Position numbers and translations under genes: made by a program. Shown in pieces: positions 51,876 to 60,418 of a DNA stretch of 64,000 nt (position 1 is its first letter; every line of letters begins with the position of its first letter). A model generated the notes under the pieces. That model was not told the origin of the DNA and did no database searches. It worked only from the letters and a program-made list of their open reading frames with translations. The stretch is from positions 1-64,000 of the forward strand of contig NZ_JASKMS010000008.1 of the NCBI RefSeq assembly GCF_030124145.1, written 5' to 3'. The stretch comes from Streptomyces sp. 378. Lineage in GTDB: Bacteria > Actinomycetota > Actinomycetes > Streptomycetales > Streptomycetaceae.

Positions 51876-52259
51876 CAGCGCGATCGAGTTGATGCAGTAC
51901 CGCTGGTCCGTGGGCGTGGGATACCCCTCGCCCGTGAACACGTGCCCGAGGTGCGAGCCGCACCGGGCGCACCGCACCTCGGTGCGCATCATGCCGTGCG
52001 AACGGTCCTCGATCAGCTCGACCGCGTCGGTGTCCTTCGGGTCGAAGAACGACGGCCAGCCGCAGTGGGACTCGAATTTCGTGTCCGAGGTGAACAGGTC
52101 CGCGCCACAGGCGCGACAGGAGTAGACGCCCCGGGTCTTGGTGTCGGTGTACTCACCGGTGAAGGCGGGTTCGGTGGCCGCCTGCCGCAGGACCGCGTAC
52201 TCCCCCGGGGACAGCTCCGCGCGCCACTGCTCGTCCGGCTTCTCCACGTCGTACGGCAT
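51852..52259 (-). CDS. msrB: Peptide-methionine (R)-S-oxide reductase MsrB
   Basis: A 135-residue MsrB that reduces methionine-R-sulfoxide in proteins. The zinc cysteines are CRAC and CARC (residues 49-52 and 98-101), the substrate segment is FESHCGWPSFFDP, and the catalytic Cys is in YCINSIAL near residue 121. The length is typical. Its 3' end lies in a 48-bp tandem duplication. It is 14 bp downstream of murC on the same strand, so they may be cotranscribed. Confidence 0.96.
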   Translation of the reverse strand: MPYDVEKPDEQWRAELSPGEYAVLRQAATEPAFTGEYTDTKTRGVYSCRACGADLFTSDTKFESHCGWPSFFDPKDTDAVELIEDRSHGMMRTEVRCARCGSHLGHVFTGEGYPTPTDQRYCINSIALRLAPEED

Positions 52260-52273
52260 GAGCCTTCAGCCCC

Positions 52274-53665
52274 TCAGTTCGACAGACGGTCCAGGATCAG
52301 CGGGCCGAGGTCGGTGACATCGCCCGCTCCCATGGTGAGAACGAGATCCCCGGGCTTCGCCATTCCCGAGACGACCGACGCCACGTCCGCCTTGTCGTGC
52401 ACGGGGGTCACGTCCGCGCCCGCGGCCCGGGCCGCCTCGATGATCAGCTCGCTCGTCACGCCCGGGATCGGGTCCTCACGGGCCGGATAGATGTCCAGCA
52501 CGACCGAGGCGTCCGCGAGGGCGAGGGCCCGGCCCATCTCCTTGCCGAGCTCCTGCGTGCGGGAGAAGAGGTGCGGCTGGAAGACGACCAGGATCCGGGC
52601 GTCCCCGGCCGCCGCGCGCATGGCCTCCAGGTCGGCGGTCATCTCGGTGGGGTGGTGCGCGTAGGAGTCGATGACCTGCACGCCCGCGGCCTCGCCCTTC
52701 AGCTGGAGCCGCCGTTTCACGCCCGTGTACGCGGCGATCGCCGGGGCCAGCTCGGCCACCGGGACACCGAGCGCCACGCCCGCCGCCAGCGCGGCGACCG
52801 CGTTGTGCGCGTAGTGCCGGCCGGGCACGGAGACCGTGAAGGTCAGCTCCTCACCCTCCAGCACCACGGTGACCTCGCTCTTCAGCCCTTGCGGCACGAC
52901 GGAGCGGACGCGCACGTCGGCGTCCTCGGACTCGCCGTACGTCACCACGGTCACGTCGCGGGCCCGGACGCGGCGCGTGAGCTCCCGGGCGCCCTCGTGG
53001 TCGGCGGCGATCACCAGCGTGCCACCCTCGGCGATCCGGTCCACGAACGTCTCGAACGACTCGTAGATCTCGTCCATGGACGCGTAGTTGGCGTGGTGGT
53101 CGAGCTCGACGTTGAGGACGATCGCGACCTCGGGCGCGTACTTGTGGAAGCTGCGGTCCGATTCGTCCGCCTCGGCGACGAAGATCTCGCCCTCGCCGTG
53201 CAGCGCGTTGGAGCCGGGCGCGTCCAGGTCGCCGCCGATCGCGTACGAGGGCTTCAGACCCAGTTCGCTCAGCGACACCGCCAGCATCGACGTGGTGGTC
53301 GTCTTGCCGTGGGTCCCGGCGACGGCGATCGGCCGCAGCCCGTCCATCAGCGCGGCGAGCGCGTCGGAGCGGTGCACGACGGGGATGCCCAGCTCGGCCG
53401 CGCGGGCCAGCTCGGGGTTGTCCTGCCGGATCGCCGACGACACGACCACACAGCTGGCGTCATCGGCGAGGTGCTCGGCGGCATGCCCGATGTGCACGGT
53501 CGCGCCCAGCGCCCGCAGCGCCTCGGCCGTGGCCGACTCCTTGGCGTCGCTGCCCGCCACGGCGGCCCCGCGCTGCGCCAGGATCTTCGCGATGCCCGAC
53601 ATTCCGGCCCCACCGATCCCGATGAAGTGCGGTCGGTCCATGGCGGGAGGAAGGCCGGCTGCCAT
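52274..53665 (-). CDS. murC: UDP-N-acetylmuramate--L-alanine ligase MurC
   Basis: A 463-residue Mur ligase that adds L-Ala to UDP-MurNAc in peptidoglycan synthesis. The N-terminal Rossmann part is FIGIGGAGMSGIAKIL (residues 14-29), the ATP loop is AVAGTHGKTTTTSM near 114-127, and later segments are EADESDRSF, NVELDHHANY, and DSYAHHPTEM. The length is normal. In this genome it lies away from the division and cell wall cluster, as it does in several Streptomyces. ATG 53665. Confidence 0.96.
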   Translation of the reverse strand: MAAGLPPAMDRPHFIGIGGAGMSGIAKILAQRGAAVAGSDAKESATAEALRALGATVHIGHAAEHLADDASCVVVSSAIRQDNPELARAAELGIPVVHRSDALAALMDGLRPIAVAGTHGKTTTTSMLAVSLSELGLKPSYAIGGDLDAPGSNALHGEGEIFVAEADESDRSFHKYAPEVAIVLNVELDHHANYASMDEIYESFETFVDRIAEGGTLVIAADHEGARELTRRVRARDVTVVTYGESEDADVRVRSVVPQGLKSEVTVVLEGEELTFTVSVPGRHYAHNAVAALAAGVALGVPVAELAPAIAAYTGVKRRLQLKGEAAGVQVIDSYAHHPTEMTADLEAMRAAAGDARILVVFQPHLFSRTQELGKEMGRALALADASVVLDIYPAREDPIPGVTSELIIEAARAAGADVTPVHDKADVASVVSGMAKPGDLVLTMGAGDVTDLGPLILDRLSN

Positions 53666-53807
53666 GCGTGTGTCTCCAAGTTCGGGTGACGAGGGTGAGC
53701 GGGGCCAAGCCTATTGCGTGCGCGGGGCGGCCATGCCCATCAGGGGCGCGGGGAGCCGCGCGAGCAGCCATGAGCGGCCCGCGCCCGACGGACCTCACCG
53801 CCCGGCG

Positions 53808-54281
53808 TCACGCCTTGCTGTGCGAGAACAGCTTCAGCACCGGCACCCCCACCTTGTGCCGGGCCCGGGAGGCCCAGTCGCGGTGGAAGAACTCCTCCAC
53901 GTAGTGGGGATCGGTCAGCACGATGACCTCGTCCGCCCCGGCCTCCTCCACCAGGGACTTCAGCGCGTCCAGCGGGTGATCCTCGATCAGCCGCCCCTCC
54001 GCCGCACTGCCCGAGGCGCGCAGCGCGGCGAGTGACACCTCCAGGGCCCGCTGCCCCACGGTCAGCGCCTCCTCGCCCTCCGGGGTCTCCCCCTCGCGGA
54101 CGGCCTCGTCGAGCTCGCCGAGCGCCACGTCGTCGATGGCCCGCAGCAGGCGGTCCGCCTGCTCTCCGCGCGGCTGCAGCAGCACGTGGAAGGAGACCGG
54201 CTCCTCGCCGTGCAAGGTGGTGACGAACTCCACGTCGGCGGACGTCAGCGCCTTCTCGATCATCAATACGCTGGTGAACAC
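53808..54281 (-). CDS. Conserved protein of unknown function
   Basis: A 157-residue protein, with GTG start at 54281 preceded by GAAGGGG at good spacing. It shows FVTTLHGEEPVSFHVLLQPRG near the start and a C-terminal alpha/beta part GADEVIVLTDPHYVEEFFHRDW ending HKVGVPVLKLFSHSKA, reminiscent of universal-stress-type folds. Some Streptomyces annotations call this family indole-3-glycerol phosphate synthase, but the TrpC active-site motifs are missing. It lies 142 bp upstream of murC on the same strand. No function is assigned. Confidence 0.82.
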   Translation of the reverse strand: MFTSVLMIEKALTSADVEFVTTLHGEEPVSFHVLLQPRGEQADRLLRAIDDVALGELDEAVREGETPEGEEALTVGQRALEVSLAALRASGSAAEGRLIEDHPLDALKSLVEEAGADEVIVLTDPHYVEEFFHRDWASRARHKVGVPVLKLFSHSKA

Positions 54282-54533
54282 CAGGCGCCCCTTCTGCTCC
54301 GGGGGCCCGTGGCCCCGCTCCTCCGCGGGCCGCGCAGGGCCCTGCGGAAACCATCCTGCCCCGTGTTCGCACGGGCATTGCCGGACCCAGTGTGCCCTCC
54401 GCAGACCAAACGGAATGGCACATTCCGCTGATGAGCGGACCGATGGCGACCCCGGCCCCGCTTCCGGACGGATCAGCCGGTGTGACTGTCCGACCGTCGA
54501 CATCTTGTACCCCGCGACCGGCGGTTCAGTGCG

Positions 54534-55337
54534 TCAGGCACGCCCGTAGCGCGTGAACAGGAAACCGTCCTCCTCCAGGATCGACACCAGTTCGAAGCGG
54601 TGCGGGACCGTGACCGCCGGCCCTCCGGCGATGCGCTGCGCGTCGCCTGCCGTGAGCATCGGGGCGACGGTCAGGCACAGCTCGTCGAGCACACCGGCCG
54701 CGACCAGCTGGCCCAGCAGCCGCGGGCCGCCCTCGGTCAGCAACCGGGTGTGCCCGAGGTCGGCGAGGGCCCGGACGGCGCGGGCGGGATCGACGCCGAT
54801 GCCGTCCCCCGCGGTCACCACCCTGGCGCCCGTCTTCTCCGCGGTGGCGACCCGGTCCGGGGCGGCCGCGGCGCCGGTGAGGATCAGGGTGGGCACCAGG
54901 GGCGAGGTGAACAGCGGAAGCGAGAAGTCCAGGTCGAGGCCGGCGGTGACCACCGCGATCGCGGGGGCGGGCCGCTGTCCGGCCGCCTCCCGCATCGCCG
55001 CGAAGTCCTCCCGCGCGCGGGCCGGCCGGTAGCCCTCCTTGCGCACCGTTTCGGCGCCGACGACCACGACGTCCGCGAGCGCCCGCAGGGTGCCGAAGAT
55101 CCGCATGTCGGTGGCGCTGGAGATGGGCTGCGAACGGCCGTCGTGCTGGGCGGCCCCGTCCAGCGTGGACACCATGTTGGCGCGAAGCCACGGCACCGGA
55201 CCTGCGGGCCCCGGCTCGGGATAGGCGTACGCGGCGGCCAGTTCGTCCAGGCTCCACTCCCGTCCGGCGTCCCCACCGGACCCGCCACCCGGGGCCGGAG
55301 CTGCTGTTTCATCGGTCACAGGGAACAGACGTCGCAT
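54534..55337 (-). CDS. RibD C-terminal-type pyrimidine reductase
   Basis: A 267-residue protein of the RibD reductase/dihydrofolate reductase-like fold. It has WLRANMVSTLDGAAQ near residues 50-64, an ADVVVVGAETVRKEGY segment, HTRLLTEGGPRLLGQLVAAG and an AGGPAVTVPHRFEL end. No deaminase domain is present, so it is a stand-alone reductase homologue whose substrate may not be the riboflavin intermediate. It diverges from zapE with only 37 bp between the start codons. Confidence 0.88.
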   Translation of the reverse strand: MRRLFPVTDETAAPAPGGGSGGDAGREWSLDELAAAYAYPEPGPAGPVPWLRANMVSTLDGAAQHDGRSQPISSATDMRIFGTLRALADVVVVGAETVRKEGYRPARAREDFAAMREAAGQRPAPAIAVVTAGLDLDFSLPLFTSPLVPTLILTGAAAAPDRVATAEKTGARVVTAGDGIGVDPARAVRALADLGHTRLLTEGGPRLLGQLVAAGVLDELCLTVAPMLTAGDAQRIAGGPAVTVPHRFELVSILEEDGFLFTRYGRA

Positions 55338-55374
55338 GCCGTGCAGTGTTCCACGCCCCGTAGCATGGTGAACC

Positions 55375-56478
55375 GTGTCCTCTTCCCCCGTCCCCTCCGG
55401 AACCGGCCCCCTGACCGACCCGGCCTCGCTGTCCCTGTGCGCCCGTGAGCCGCGGGTGCCCGCGGACCGGCTGGTCGCCGAGATGGTGCCGCCGCCGCGG
55501 TTCGACTCCGTCCGCTTCAGTACGTACCTCCCCGACCCGAACCAGCCCAGCCAGACGGAGGCCGTCCGGGCCCTGGAGGCTTTCGCGGCGGGCCTCGGCT
55601 CCGAGGCGGCCACGGGCTCCGGCAAGCGGCGGCTGTTCGGTTTCGGCAAGGCGGCGAAGAAGGCCCCCGCCGGCCCGCGCGGCGTCTATCTCGACGGCGG
55701 TTACGGCGTCGGCAAGACCCACCTGCTCGCGTCCCTGTGGCACGCCACCCCGGCCGAGCCCGCGCTCAAGGCCTTCGGCACGTTCGTGGAGCTGACGAAC
55801 CTGGTCGGCGCCCTCGGGTTCCAGCAGACGGTCCGGACGCTGTCCGGTCACCGCCTGCTGTGCATCGACGAGTTCGAGCTCGACGACCCGGGCGACACCG
55901 TCCTGGTCTCCACGCTCCTCGGCAGGCTCGTCGACGAGGGCGTGGCGCTGGCCGCCACCTCCAACACGCTGCCCGGCAAGCTCGGCGAGGGCAGGTTCGC
56001 CGCGGCCGACTTCCTGCGTGAGATCCAGGGACTGTCGGCCCACTTCCGCGCCCTGCGCATCGACGGCGAGGACTACCGCCACCGCGGCCTGCCCGAGGCG
56101 CCGCCGCCGTACTCCGACGAACAGGTGACGAAGGCGGCGCACACCACCGAGGGCGCTTCCCTCGACGCGTTCTCGCCCCTTCTGGAGCATCTCGCCCGGG
56201 TCCACCCCAGCCGGTACGGCGCTCTGACGGACGGGCTCAAGGCCGTGTGCCTCACCGGGGTGCGGCCGGTTCCCGACCAGTCGACGGCCCTCAGGCTCGT
56301 CGTCCTCGCGGACCGGCTCTACGACCGCGAGGTGCCCGTGCTGGCCTCGGGTCTGCCCTTCGACCGGTTGTTCAGCGACGAGATGCTGAACGGCGGCTAC
56401 CGCAAGAAGTACTTCAGGGCCATATCCCGGCTCACCGCCCTCGCCCGTGACGCGGGCAAGCTGGTCGACTTCCGGTAA
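55375..56478 (+). CDS. zapE: AFG1/ZapE-family ATPase
   Basis: A 367-residue P-loop ATPase. The N-terminus has PPPRFDSVRFSTYLPDP. Walker A is DGGYGVGKTHLLASLW at about 106-121, Walker B LLCIDEFELDDPGDT, and an arginine-finger region lies in AATSNTLPGKLGEGRF. The C-terminus has LFSDEMLNGGYRKKYFRAISRL. ZapE-type proteins act on FtsZ in proteobacteria; in actinobacteria the role is less clear. GTG start; a TAGCAT box lies only about ten bases before it, suggesting a very short leader. Confidence 0.92.
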   Translation: MSSSPVPSGTGPLTDPASLSLCAREPRVPADRLVAEMVPPPRFDSVRFSTYLPDPNQPSQTEAVRALEAFAAGLGSEAATGSGKRRLFGFGKAAKKAPAGPRGVYLDGGYGVGKTHLLASLWHATPAEPALKAFGTFVELTNLVGALGFQQTVRTLSGHRLLCIDEFELDDPGDTVLVSTLLGRLVDEGVALAATSNTLPGKLGEGRFAAADFLREIQGLSAHFRALRIDGEDYRHRGLPEAPPPYSDEQVTKAAHTTEGASLDAFSPLLEHLARVHPSRYGALTDGLKAVCLTGVRPVPDQSTALRLVVLADRLYDREVPVLASGLPFDRLFSDEMLNGGYRKKYFRAISRLTALARDAGKLVDFR

Positions 56479-56573
56479 CCAAGCCCCTTTACAGCGCCGA
56501 CCGGGCGGTGGACAGGGCCTGTTCAAGCCATCCCATCTACGGTTTTCAGGCTCTCTTCAGCTGGAAACGTTAA

Positions 56574-56605
56574 GTTAACCCTGCAAACGATGTTGCAGGG
56601 TTAAC
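56574..56605 (+). promoter_or_regulatory. 13-bp AT-rich inverted repeat after zapE
   Basis: GTTAACCCTGCAA (56574-56586) and its complement (56593-56605) flank a 6-base loop. The sequence GTGTTTCTTG follows. It could terminate zapE transcription or serve as an operator for the downstream carbonic anhydrase operon. Confidence 0.6.
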
Positions 56606-56612
56606 GTGTTTC

Positions 56613-56641
56613 TTGACCAGTCATTGACCAAGTGTTGGTCA
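56613..56641 (+). promoter_or_regulatory. Cluster of TTGACCA half-sites
   Basis: TTGACCA occurs at 56613-56619 and 56624-56630, with inverse TGGTCA at 56636-56641, 35 bases before the next start codon. Either TTGACC could be a -35 element, and the 56625-56641 pair forms a 6-bp inverted repeat with a 5-base spacer. Candidate promoter and operator of the secreted protein-carbonic anhydrase-SulP genes. Confidence 0.45.
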
Positions 56642-56675
56642 GCGCTGGACGTGTCAATCCGCTGAAGGGGGGCGC

Positions 56676-57104
56676 ATGTTCCGAGGTACGACGGTGCGGA
56701 CCGTGGTTTCGATCCTCGCCGCCGCCCTGCTCGCCCTCCAGTTCTTCGCACCGACCGTGTCCTTCGCATCCGCGCATACGCACAGTCAGGTCGAGGCCCA
56801 CGTCCAGCCCGGTACGAAGCCCTCCGGAAAGTCCTCGCGCCCCGGACACAAGCATCCCGGGAAGGCTCTGCGCGACGAGACGGCGACCTGCCGCGCCGGA
56901 CACCACGGGGACCCGACCGGTCCCCTGCGCACCCGCGACCGGTCCCACGCCGCAGACTCGGCGCCCACGGCCCCCGAGCGGCCGCTGCAGAGGCACATCC
57001 GGCCGGCGGCACCCGAAGCGGCCGGACCCGGCGCCGCGCACCACCGCACATCGAGATCCTCGACGTCGCACACCCCGGCGGCACTTCAGGTCTTTCGCTG
57101 CTGA
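56676..57104 (+). CDS. Small secreted His-rich protein of unknown function
   Basis: A 142-residue protein with a signal peptide (about residues 1-32, VVSILAAALLALQFFAPTVSFASA). The mature part is rich in His, Pro, Arg and Ser with HTHSQVEAH and PGHKHPGK, and looks disordered. The ATG follows GAAGGGGGG. It is 80 bp upstream of carbonic anhydrase on the same strand. His clusters could bind zinc or another metal, which would fit that neighbour, but this is speculation. Confidence 0.72.
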   Translation: MFRGTTVRTVVSILAAALLALQFFAPTVSFASAHTHSQVEAHVQPGTKPSGKSSRPGHKHPGKALRDETATCRAGHHGDPTGPLRTRDRSHAADSAPTAPERPLQRHIRPAAPEAAGPGAAHHRTSRSSTSHTPAALQVFRC

Positions 57105-57184
57105 GCAGCAGAGCAGTTCCCCCCCACCCTCTGTCATGCCCGTCCGACGCGCCCCCACTGCGCGCCAGGAGGATCACCACACTC

Positions 57185-57766
57185 ATGCAACCCCTCATCG
57201 ACAACGCCCGCACCTTCGGACAGCGCCCTGAGGAGTTCGCCCACCTCGCCGAGGGCCAGTCCCCCGACGTCCTGTTCATCACCTGCTCCGACTCCAGGGT
57301 CGTACCGGCCCTGATCACGGGCGCCCGTCCCGGCGAGCTCTTCGAGCTGCGCACCGCGGGCAACGTCGTTCCCCCGCACTCCTTCGAGCACCCCACATCG
57401 GAGGCGGCCACGATCGAGTACGCCGTGGAGGTCCTCGGCGTCAAGGAGATCGTGGTCTGCGGCCACTCGCACTGCGGCGCCGTGGGCGCGGTCGTACGCG
57501 GCGACGACCTCGCCGCCGTACCGGCGGTGCGCGACTGGCTGGCGCGCGCCGCCGACGCGCCCGAGTGCTCCGACCCGGCCGACCCGGCCGTCGCGGAGGC
57601 CGTACAGAACCACGCCCTCGCCCAGGTGCTGCGCCTGCGGTCCTACCCCTGCGTCGAGCGCCGGCTGGCCGAGGGCCGACTCGGCCTGCGCGCCTGGTTC
57701 TACGAGGTGCACACCGGAATCGTGCGCGAACACCGTGCGGACACCGACTCCTTCGAGAAGTTGTGA
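57185..57766 (+). CDS. Beta-class carbonic anhydrase
   Basis: A 193-residue beta-carbonic anhydrase interconverting CO2 and bicarbonate. The zinc-site motifs are ITCSDSRVVP (first Cys and catalytic Asp/Arg pair, about residues 32-41) and CGHSHCGAVG (His and second Cys, about 92-101). It lies 8 bp upstream of the SulP transporter gene and is preceded by GGAGGAT. Together they form a bicarbonate-handling operon. Confidence 0.95.
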   Translation: MQPLIDNARTFGQRPEEFAHLAEGQSPDVLFITCSDSRVVPALITGARPGELFELRTAGNVVPPHSFEHPTSEAATIEYAVEVLGVKEIVVCGHSHCGAVGAVVRGDDLAAVPAVRDWLARAADAPECSDPADPAVAEAVQNHALAQVLRLRSYPCVERRLAEGRLGLRAWFYEVHTGIVREHRADTDSFEKL

Positions 57767-57774
57767 GGAACTCC

Positions 57775-59259
57775 ATGACCAAGTTCCCGCATCTCAGGCA
57801 GGATTTCACCGCTTCGCTCGTCGTGTTCCTGGTCGCGCTCCCGCTGTGCGTGGGCGTGGCCGTCGCCTCCGGTGTCCCGGCCGAACTCGGCCTGGTCACC
57901 GGCATCGTGGGCGGCCTGGTCACCGGACTCCTGCCGGGCAGCAGCCTTCAGGTGTCCGGGCCGGCCGCCGGTCTGACCGTGCTCGTCTTCGAGGCCGTCC
58001 AGGAGTACGGACTGCCCGCGCTCGGCATCATCGTGCTGGCGGCCGGCCTGCTCCAGCTGATCATGGGCGCGCTGAAGCTCGGCCGCTGGTTCCGCGCGAT
58101 ATCCGTCTCGGTCGTCGAGGGCATGCTGGCCGGAATCGGTCTGGTACTCATCGCCGGTCAGCTGTACGCGACGGCCGGGCTGAAGGCACCCGCCTCCGGC
58201 ATCGACAAGATCCTCGGCCTGCCCGGTGCCGCCGTCGACGCGGTCGGCAGCACGGCGGCGCTCACCTCCCTCGCGCTCGGCACGGCCACCATCGCGGTGA
58301 TGGTGCTGTGGAAGAAGCTGCCCCAGCGGGCGCAGGCCGTTCCCGGCGCGCTCGCCGCGGTGATCCTGGCCATCGCGGCCACCGCCCTGTTCGACCTGCC
58401 GGTCGCCACCGTGGAGGTGAAGGGCCTGCTGGGCTCCATCCAGCCGCCCGGCCTGGACACCTTCGGCGGCGTCGGCATCGGCATCATCGGCACGATCATC
58501 GCCTTCACCCTGATCGCGTCCGCCGAGAGCCTCTTCAGCGCCGCGGCGGTGGACCGGCTGCACGACGGCCCGCGCACGCGGTACGACAAGGAACTGATGG
58601 CGCAGGGCGCGGGCAACACGCTCTGCGGTGTGCTCGGCGCTCTGCCGATGACCGCGGTCATCGTCCGCAGCTCCGCCAACGTCAGCGCTGGCGCGAAGAC
58701 CAAGGCGTCCCGGGTGCTGCACGGGGTGTGGCTGCTGCTGTTCGCCGCGCTGCTGCCGGGCACGCTGGCCCTGATCCCGCTGCCCGCGCTCGCCGGCATC
58801 CTGGTCCACGCGGGCTTCAAGCTGATCCCCTTCCAGAAGATGGTCCCGCTGTGGAAGGAGCACCGGGGTGAGGCGCTCATCCTGGTCGTCACCGCGGTGT
58901 CGATCGTCGCGGTGAACATGTTCGAGGGTGTGCTCATCGGTCTGGCCCTGTCGGTCGTGAAGACCGCCTGGGAGGCCTCGCACATCAAGCTCGAGATCAT
59001 CGACAAGGGCGCCGGCCCGATCCAGGCGTACCTGTCCGGCAACGCGACGTTCCTGCGGCTGCCGAAGATCCTCGGCGACCTGGAGGGCCTGCCGCAGGAC
59101 CGCCCGGTCGAGCTGGACCTCTCGGGTCTGCACCACCTCGACCACGCCTGCCGAACGGCCCTGGAGAACTGGGCCGCACGCCACAGCGCGACGGGTATCG
59201 AGCCGGTGAAGGTCACGGAGGCCGTCGGGGCCCCGGCGGAGAAGCTCACCGCCGCCTGA
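57775..59259 (+). CDS. SulP family anion (bicarbonate/sulfate) transporter
   Basis: A 494-residue SulP permease with about 12 to 14 helices. It starts with DFTASLVVFLVALPLCVGVAVASG, contains the LQVSGPAAGLTVLVF anion-site stretch, and AESLFSAAAVDRLHDGPRTRYDKEL. A short STAS-like C-terminal domain (about 400-470) ends with ELDLSGLHHLDHACRTAL. Because carbonic anhydrase is directly upstream, bicarbonate is the favoured substrate. ATG 57775 has AGGA just before it. A strong terminator follows 24 bp after the stop. Confidence 0.92.
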   Translation: MTKFPHLRQDFTASLVVFLVALPLCVGVAVASGVPAELGLVTGIVGGLVTGLLPGSSLQVSGPAAGLTVLVFEAVQEYGLPALGIIVLAAGLLQLIMGALKLGRWFRAISVSVVEGMLAGIGLVLIAGQLYATAGLKAPASGIDKILGLPGAAVDAVGSTAALTSLALGTATIAVMVLWKKLPQRAQAVPGALAAVILAIAATALFDLPVATVEVKGLLGSIQPPGLDTFGGVGIGIIGTIIAFTLIASAESLFSAAAVDRLHDGPRTRYDKELMAQGAGNTLCGVLGALPMTAVIVRSSANVSAGAKTKASRVLHGVWLLLFAALLPGTLALIPLPALAGILVHAGFKLIPFQKMVPLWKEHRGEALILVVTAVSIVAVNMFEGVLIGLALSVVKTAWEASHIKLEIIDKGAGPIQAYLSGNATFLRLPKILGDLEGLPQDRPVELDLSGLHHLDHACRTALENWAARHSATGIEPVKVTEAVGAPAEKLTAA

Positions 59260-59282
59260 CGGGCGTCCGACCCACCCGTCCC

Positions 59283-59317
59283 TGGTCCGGGGCGCGCCGG
59301 CTGCGCGCCCCGGACCA
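59283..59317 (+). terminator. Terminator after the SulP gene
   Basis: Perfect 15-bp arms (59283-59297 and 59303-59317, TGGTCCGGGGCGCGC and complement) around a 5-base loop, 24 bases after the SulP stop. Confidence 0.85.
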
Positions 59318-59428
59318 CTCGCGTCCGCCCCCGCCCCGCCCCGGCCCGCAGGGCGTGGCCCCGCACCGCTTTCCGGGCATATCGTGACAGAAGGCGAAGA
59401 TTTCGGACCTCTGGACGGGGAGGTCGGC

Positions 59429-60328
59429 ATGGTCGAAGAGCTGGTCGGTGCGGTGGCCGCGGTCGGAGCCGGGGCACTGGTCTATCTGGCCTCCGCGGCG
59501 CGGGTCGTCAAGCAGTACGAGCGCGGCGTCGTCTTCCGGCTCGGACGGCTGCACGGGCAGGCGCGAAGGCCCGGGTTCACCCTCGTCGTCCCCGCGGTGG
59601 ACCGGATGCGCAAGGTCAACCTGCAGATCGTGACCATGCCGATCCCCGCCCAGGAAGGCATCACCCGCGACAACGTGACCGTGCGGGTCGACGCGGTGGT
59701 GTACTTCAAGGTCGTGGACCCGGCGGCCGCGATCGTCAACGTCGAGGACTACCGCTTCGCCGTCTCGCAGATGGCGCAGACCTCGCTGCGCTCGATCATC
59801 GGCAAGAGCGAGCTGGACGATCTGCTGTCCAACCGCGAGAAGCTCAACCAGGGCCTGGAGCTGATGATCGACAGCCCGGCCGTGGAGTGGGGTGTGACCA
59901 TCGACCGCGTGGAGATCAAGGACGTCTCCCTGCCGGACACCATGAAGCGTTCCATGGCCCGGCAGGCGGAGGCCGACCGGGAGCGGCGGGCCCGGCTGAT
60001 CAACGCCGACGCCGAGTACCAGGCCTCGAAGAAGCTGTCCCAGGCCGCCCAGCAGATGGCCGACACGCCCTCGGCGCTCCAGCTCCGGTTGCTGCAGACC
60101 GTCATGGCGGTGGCGGCGGAGAAGAACTCCACGCTGGTTCTGCCCATTCCGGTGGAACTGCTGCGGTTCCTGGAACGGGGCGGTGGGCAGCCCTCCGCGA
60201 CGGCCGCGGAGCACGCCGACGAGGCGGTGGACCGGGCGGAGCCGGCGGAGCTGGCGGAGGGCGCTGCCGACCGCGTGGAAGAGGCCGAAGACGCCATGGA
60301 GCGGCTGCGGCGCGCGGTCGAGCAGTGA
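59429..60328 (+). CDS. SPFH/stomatin-like slipin
   Basis: A 299-residue membrane protein with one N-terminal helix (residues 5-22, LVGAVAAVGAGALVYLAS) and an SPFH domain (VVKQYERGVVFRLGRL to SLPDTMKRSMARQAEADRERRARLI). The C-terminus is a charged, Ala/Glu-rich coiled coil (residues 240-299). The start at ATG 59429 follows GGGGAGG; an upstream in-frame start would disrupt the usual slipin N-terminus. Slipins form membrane microdomain scaffolds. No NfeD gene is adjacent. Confidence 0.9.
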   Translation: MVEELVGAVAAVGAGALVYLASAARVVKQYERGVVFRLGRLHGQARRPGFTLVVPAVDRMRKVNLQIVTMPIPAQEGITRDNVTVRVDAVVYFKVVDPAAAIVNVEDYRFAVSQMAQTSLRSIIGKSELDDLLSNREKLNQGLELMIDSPAVEWGVTIDRVEIKDVSLPDTMKRSMARQAEADRERRARLINADAEYQASKKLSQAAQQMADTPSALQLRLLQTVMAVAAEKNSTLVLPIPVELLRFLERGGGQPSATAAEHADEAVDRAEPAELAEGAADRVEEAEDAMERLRRAVEQ

Positions 60329-60418
60329 CCCGTGCTACGCGCGTGGTTCCCGCCGCCCGCACCAAGTGATAGACACAGCGGGATCACAGTTCCTGTCCGC
60401 CAGCAGGAAGGTTTCCCC

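Noticed and set aside
53808..54281. Indole-3-glycerol phosphate synthase label
   Set aside because: The protein is too short and lacks the conserved TrpC active-site motifs, so I left it as unknown.
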